Below, piece by piece: positions 5,704 to 8,685 of a stretch of DNA of 8,685 nucleotides; the stretch's first letter is position 1, and each line of letters starts with the position of its first letter. Under the pieces are notes generated by a model, which worked only from the letters and a program-made list of their open reading frames with translations, was not told the DNA's origin and ran no database searches. The stretch is from CAZHJG01 sp964533425 (GTDB taxonomy: Bacteria > Patescibacteriota > Saccharimonadia > Saccharimonadales > UBA4665), in the NCBI GenBank assembly GCA_964533425.1, contig CAZHJG010000032.1, positions 1-8,685 on the forward strand. Direction: 5' to 3'. The translations under genes and the position numbers were made by a program.

Positions 5704-6759
5704 ATGGACTATCAAAACCCGCGCATTGCTAAAGTTGCTGAAACCCTGAAAGACCGGCTGGCCAAATCGGACAACAAAGCCGAGGTCTTGCGCTCCAGCG
5801 AGCTGAAAGAGCTGTTTGAGGAAATTAAGAAGTTACCACCCGAAGAACGGGGCGCGTTCGGCAAGGAAGTCAACGCCCTGCGCGAAGAACTGCTGGAGCT
5901 TTCCCGGCAGGCCCGGGACGACAGCGAACAGCTGCCGCCCATTGATGTGACCGCGCCTTTCGATGTCAACACGCCCCCAGAAAAGCGGCCGGCGCTCCTG
6001 CCAACCGAAGATGGCAGCAAGCATCCGCTGATGACCGAGCTCGAAGAAGTGCTCGACATCTTCTACCGCATGGGTTTCACGGCCATCGAATCGCGCGAAG
6101 TTGACGACGATTATCACATGTTCAGCTCGCTGAACTTCCCCGAAGGCCACCCCGCCCGCGACGATTACGACACCTTCGTCACCACCCAAACCGGCAAGGA
6201 CGGCAAGCCGTTCATCGCGCCGGCCCACACTTCGACCATGCAGAACCGCGTGCTGAAAGCCCTCAAGCCAGGCCTGCAAACCGGCAAACCCATTGCGGCC
6301 GTCATCCCGGGCCGCGTCTTCCGGAACGAAGACCTCGACGCTCGGCACGAGCACACCTTCTACCAGCTCGAGGGTGTTTACGTCGACAAAGGCATTCATG
6401 CCGGCCAGCTTATTGCTACGCTTAAAACTTTCTTGCAGGCGTACTACGGCAAGGAACTTGAAGTAAAAACCCAGCCATTCTACTTCCCATTCACCGAGCC
6501 GTCCTTTGAGTTCGCGCTGAGCTGTCCGTTCTGCGATAAAAAGGGCTGCCACATTTGCTCCCAAACCGGCTGGATCGAGCTACTGGGCTGCGGCATGATC
6601 CATCCCAACGTGCTCCGGGAAGCCGGCATCGACGTCAACGTCTACACCGGTTTCGCCTGGGGCGGTGGCATCGAGCGCCTGGTGATGATGAAATATGCCA
6701 TCGAAGACATCCGCCACTTCGAGAGCGGCAAATTGGACTTTTTGAGGCAATTTGCATGA
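5704..6759 (+). CDS. pheS: Phenylalanyl-tRNA synthetase alpha subunit
   Basis: This is the catalytic subunit of the (alpha beta)2 enzyme that charges tRNA-Phe. The protein has 351 residues, a normal length. Residues 1-75 are rich in Lys, Glu and Leu and form the probable N-terminal coiled-coil arm that contacts tRNA. The class II core follows: KHPLM (106-110), HPARDDYDTF (149-158), AHTSTMQNR (174-182), motif 2 GRVFRNED to YQLEG (203-224), FPFTEPSFE (261-269), LGCGMIHPNVL (294-304) and motif 3 GFAWGGGIERL (316-326). Between the substrate loop and LGCGM there is a four-cysteine insert, Cys274, Cys277, Cys282 and Cys285 (CxxC-x4-CxxC), probably a zinc knuckle; comparable inserts occur in Firmicutes PheS. 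The usual Arg of the LLRTHTS segment is not in place, since APAHTS is seen. The start is ATG 5704; the ATG at 5699 is out of frame. The gene overlaps pheT by ATGA, so translation is probably coupled. Confidence 0.95.
   Translation: MDYQNPRIAKVAETLKDRLAKSDNKAEVLRSSELKELFEEIKKLPPEERGAFGKEVNALREELLELSRQARDDSEQLPPIDVTAPFDVNTPPEKRPALLPTEDGSKHPLMTELEEVLDIFYRMGFTAIESREVDDDYHMFSSLNFPEGHPARDDYDTFVTTQTGKDGKPFIAPAHTSTMQNRVLKALKPGLQTGKPIAAVIPGRVFRNEDLDARHEHTFYQLEGVYVDKGIHAGQLIATLKTFLQAYYGKELEVKTQPFYFPFTEPSFEFALSCPFCDKKGCHICSQTGWIELLGCGMIHPNVLREAGIDVNVYTGFAWGGGIERLVMMKYAIEDIRHFESGKLDFLRQFA
6744..6747 (+). promoter_or_regulatory. Shine-Dalgarno of pheT
   Basis: GAGG lies 8 nt before the pheT ATG, inside the last codons of pheS. 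It is the only normally placed Shine-Dalgarno at any start in the window, and it belongs to the only gene that is not first in its transcript. Confidence 0.6.
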
Positions 6760-8685
6760 AAGTTAGCGTTAATAAACTGCGATTCATAAACGAGCACTAC
6801 GACACTGGGGCTAATCTGGTGCCGGATGGCGTGGACGCGCTAGTCGAGAAAATTGGGGCGCAGCTGGGCGCCGTCGAGGCGGTCATTCCGTTTGGCGAGC
6901 AGTTCGCGGGCGCCGTTATCGTGAAGGTCGTGAGTTGCGAGCCGCACCCGGACGCCGACAAGCTTAAGGTATGCACTATTGACGACGGTGGTAATACCCC
7001 TGATGTCAAGCGGGATAATAAGGGGTTCGTCCAGGTGGTCTGCGGCGCACCGAACGTGCACGCCGGTATGCTGGCCGTATGGCTGCCGCCGGGGGCCACG
7101 GTGCCGGCCACCTATGGCACCGACGAACCATTCGTACTTGAAGCCCGGCCCATCCGCGGCCAAATCAGCAATGGCATGCTGGCCAGTCCCAAGGAGCTGG
7201 GGATCAGCGAGCACCACGACGGAATTTTAGAGGTTGACCGCGACGTTAAGCCTGGTGCCAGCTTTGCCGAAGCCTATCGGGTTGATGGCGAAGTCGTGCT
7301 CGACATCGAAAATAAAATGTTCACCCATCGGCCGGATCTGTTCGGTGTTTTGGGTATCGCCCGCGAAGTGGCCGGGATTCAGCAGCAAGCCTTCAAGAGT
7401 CCCTCATGGTACGTGATGTCTCCCGAGGCTCCCAAGCCCGAGGGTCAGGAGCTGCCGCTGAGTGTCAAGAATGAGCTGCCAAACCTGGTACCGCGCTTTA
7501 CGGCCGTGGCCATGAGCGACGTCAAGCTGGCGCCTAGCCCAGTGTGGCTACAGATTGTGCTCACCGAGGCCGGCATTCGGCCGATTAATAACGTCGTCGA
7601 CTACACCAATTTTTACATGCTGGAAACTGGTCAACCTATTCATGCGTACGATTACGACAAGGTCAAAGCTTTGAGCAAGGGCGAGCCGACGCTGGTTGTT
7701 CGCAACCCCAAGCCCAGCGAGAAGATCAAGCTGCTGAACGGCAAAGAGATTGAGCCGCGCCCGGAGGCGATGATGGTGGCGACCGACCAGAAACTGATCT
7801 GTGTGGGCGGCGTTATGGGTGGCACCGACACCGAGGTTGATGAGCACACCAAGCATATTATTATTGAGGCTGCCACTTGGGACATGTACGAGATACGTCG
7901 CACAGCCATGGAGCACGGCTTGTTCACCGACGCCGTGACCCGCTTCACGAAGGGTCAATCGCCGCTGCAAAACCTGGCCGTACTGACGAAACTGGTTGAA
8001 GATCTGCGAGATCAGTTGGGTGCCAAGGTGGCTTCCAAAGTGATTGACGTCAATCATGTCAGCAAGGCCATCGTGCAACGGCAGTCAATTTACCCACCGG
8101 TAACCGTGACCACCGATTTCGTTAACACCCGCCTGGGACTCAAGCTCACGGCGGCCGACATGAAGAAATTGCTGGAAAATGTTGAGTTCCATGTCGAGGT
8201 CAAGGGAGAACAGCTGGTGGTAGGCTCGCCGTTCTGGCGGACCGATATCGAGCTGCGTGAAGACGAGGTCGAGGAAATCGGACGCCTATACGGTTATGAT
8301 CACCTGCCGCTAACGCTGCCCCAGCGCGACCTGACGCCGGCGCACAAAAACCAGCTGCTGAGCCTGAAGGCTCGCCTGCGCGACATTCTGAGTCACGCTG
8401 GCGCTAACGAAGTGCTGACGTATAGTTTCGTACACGGCGAACTGCTTGATAAGGCCGGACAAGATCCTAAGAAGGCGCTCAAGCTGGCCAACGCACTCAG
8501 TCCCGACCTGCAGTATTACCGTTTGAGTCTGCTGCCGAGCCTGCTCGATAAGGTGCATCCGAACATCAAGGCCGGCTATGGCGAGTTCGCGCTCTTCGAA
8601 ATGGGTCGGGCGCACAGTATTGACATCATGGATGACGATGGCCTGCCGCGCGAGTTTGACAACCTGGCGCTAGTGTACGCCGCCC
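6756..8685 (+). CDS. pheT: Phenylalanyl-tRNA synthetase beta subunit, partial at C-terminus
   Basis: This is the second subunit of PheRS; it contributes tRNA binding and editing of mischarged Tyr-tRNA-Phe. In total 643 codons are visible out of an expected 790-800, so the remainder of the synthetase-like fold and the C-terminal anticodon-binding (FDX-ACB) domain lie outside the window. Domains seen are an EMAP-type tRNA-binding OB fold at about 45-155 (HPDADKLKVC, VVCGAPNVHAG, ISNGMLAS), the B3/B4 editing domain at about 240-400 (PINNVVDYTNFYMLETGQPIHAYD region, VGGVMGG), and the B5 domain at about 430-520 ending in FWRTDIE, EDEVEEIGRLYGYDHLP. Within the OB fold the loop at residues 78-91 is longer than usual, with a charged GGNTPDVKRDNKG stretch before the CGAPN segment. 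The start codon overlaps the pheS stop as ATGA. No frameshift or internal stop is seen. Confidence 0.95.
   Translation, partial: MKVSVNKLRFINEHYDTGANLVPDGVDALVEKIGAQLGAVEAVIPFGEQFAGAVIVKVVSCEPHPDADKLKVCTIDDGGNTPDVKRDNKGFVQVVCGAPNVHAGMLAVWLPPGATVPATYGTDEPFVLEARPIRGQISNGMLASPKELGISEHHDGILEVDRDVKPGASFAEAYRVDGEVVLDIENKMFTHRPDLFGVLGIAREVAGIQQQAFKSPSWYVMSPEAPKPEGQELPLSVKNELPNLVPRFTAVAMSDVKLAPSPVWLQIVLTEAGIRPINNVVDYTNFYMLETGQPIHAYDYDKVKALSKGEPTLVVRNPKPSEKIKLLNGKEIEPRPEAMMVATDQKLICVGGVMGGTDTEVDEHTKHIIIEAATWDMYEIRRTAMEHGLFTDAVTRFTKGQSPLQNLAVLTKLVEDLRDQLGAKVASKVIDVNHVSKAIVQRQSIYPPVTVTTDFVNTRLGLKLTAADMKKLLENVEFHVEVKGEQLVVGSPFWRTDIELREDEVEEIGRLYGYDHLPLTLPQRDLTPAHKNQLLSLKARLRDILSHAGANEVLTYSFVHGELLDKAGQDPKKALKLANALSPDLQYYRLSLLPSLLDKVHPNIKAGYGEFALFEMGRAHSIDIMDDDGLPREFDNLALVYAA

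Noticed and set aside
5833..6564. A 243-codon open frame on the minus strand across pheS
   Set aside because: It is the mirror of a strongly conserved pheS frame in GC-rich DNA, shows no recognisable domain, and lacks a promoter pattern like that of the other genes.
7548..8078. A 176-codon open frame on the minus strand inside pheT
   Set aside because: It is antisense to the conserved B3/B4 and B5 region of pheT and has a low-complexity, shadow-like composition with no known motif.
1..8685. CRISPR arrays, tRNA or rRNA genes, insertion sequences, riboswitches
   Set aside because: I looked on both strands and saw no spaced repeats, cloverleaf-like segments, transposase frames or terminal inverted repeats; intergenic gaps are all under about 90 bp, too short for typical riboswitches.

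Overview
The window carries seven protein-coding genes and no RNA genes, mobile elements or CRISPR arrays. Coding density is high and no gene-free stretch exceeds about 90 bp. The standard genetic code fits every frame. The genes are mostly single units, each with its own promoter, and most of the window is moderately GC-rich (roughly 55-63% in lines I counted). Scattered nucleotide genes, an MGH1-like glycosidase and the absence of large operons suggest an uncultured bacterium, possibly Patescibacteria (Saccharibacteria-like). That placement is an inference held with low to moderate confidence; an actinobacterial or other relative is not excluded.

Layout: (1) 1-1237, minus: most of a GH63-type (alpha/alpha)6-barrel glycosidase, cut by the window edge. 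(2) 1309-2283, plus: dihydroorotate dehydrogenase, divergent from the glycosidase. (3) 2289-3404, minus: dihydroorotase, tail-to-tail with the dehydrogenase with only 5 bp between the stops. (4) 3476-3973, minus: YajQ-family protein. (5) 4064-5644, plus: amidophosphoribosyltransferase PurF, divergent from yajQ and clearly lower in GC. (6, 7) 5704-6759 and 6756-8685, plus: pheS and pheT, the two subunits of phenylalanyl-tRNA synthetase, with an ATGA overlap; pheT runs off the window.

Function: PyrC and PyrD catalyse consecutive steps of UMP synthesis (carbamoyl-aspartate to dihydroorotate to orotate). PurF catalyses the committed step of purine synthesis. PheS and PheT form the (alpha beta)2 synthetase. 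No other purine or pyrimidine gene lies in the window.

The most notable signal is regulatory. All six genes that open a transcription unit have a -10 hexamer ending only 6-9 nt before the start codon and no convincing Shine-Dalgarno sequence, which predicts leaderless (or nearly leaderless) mRNAs. The one gene inside an operon, pheT, does have a GAGG Shine-Dalgarno at normal spacing. This pattern also fixes the start codons of pyrD, pyrC and yajQ downstream of the longest possible reading frames. I saw no defence system, novel RNA or other undescribed multi-gene system.
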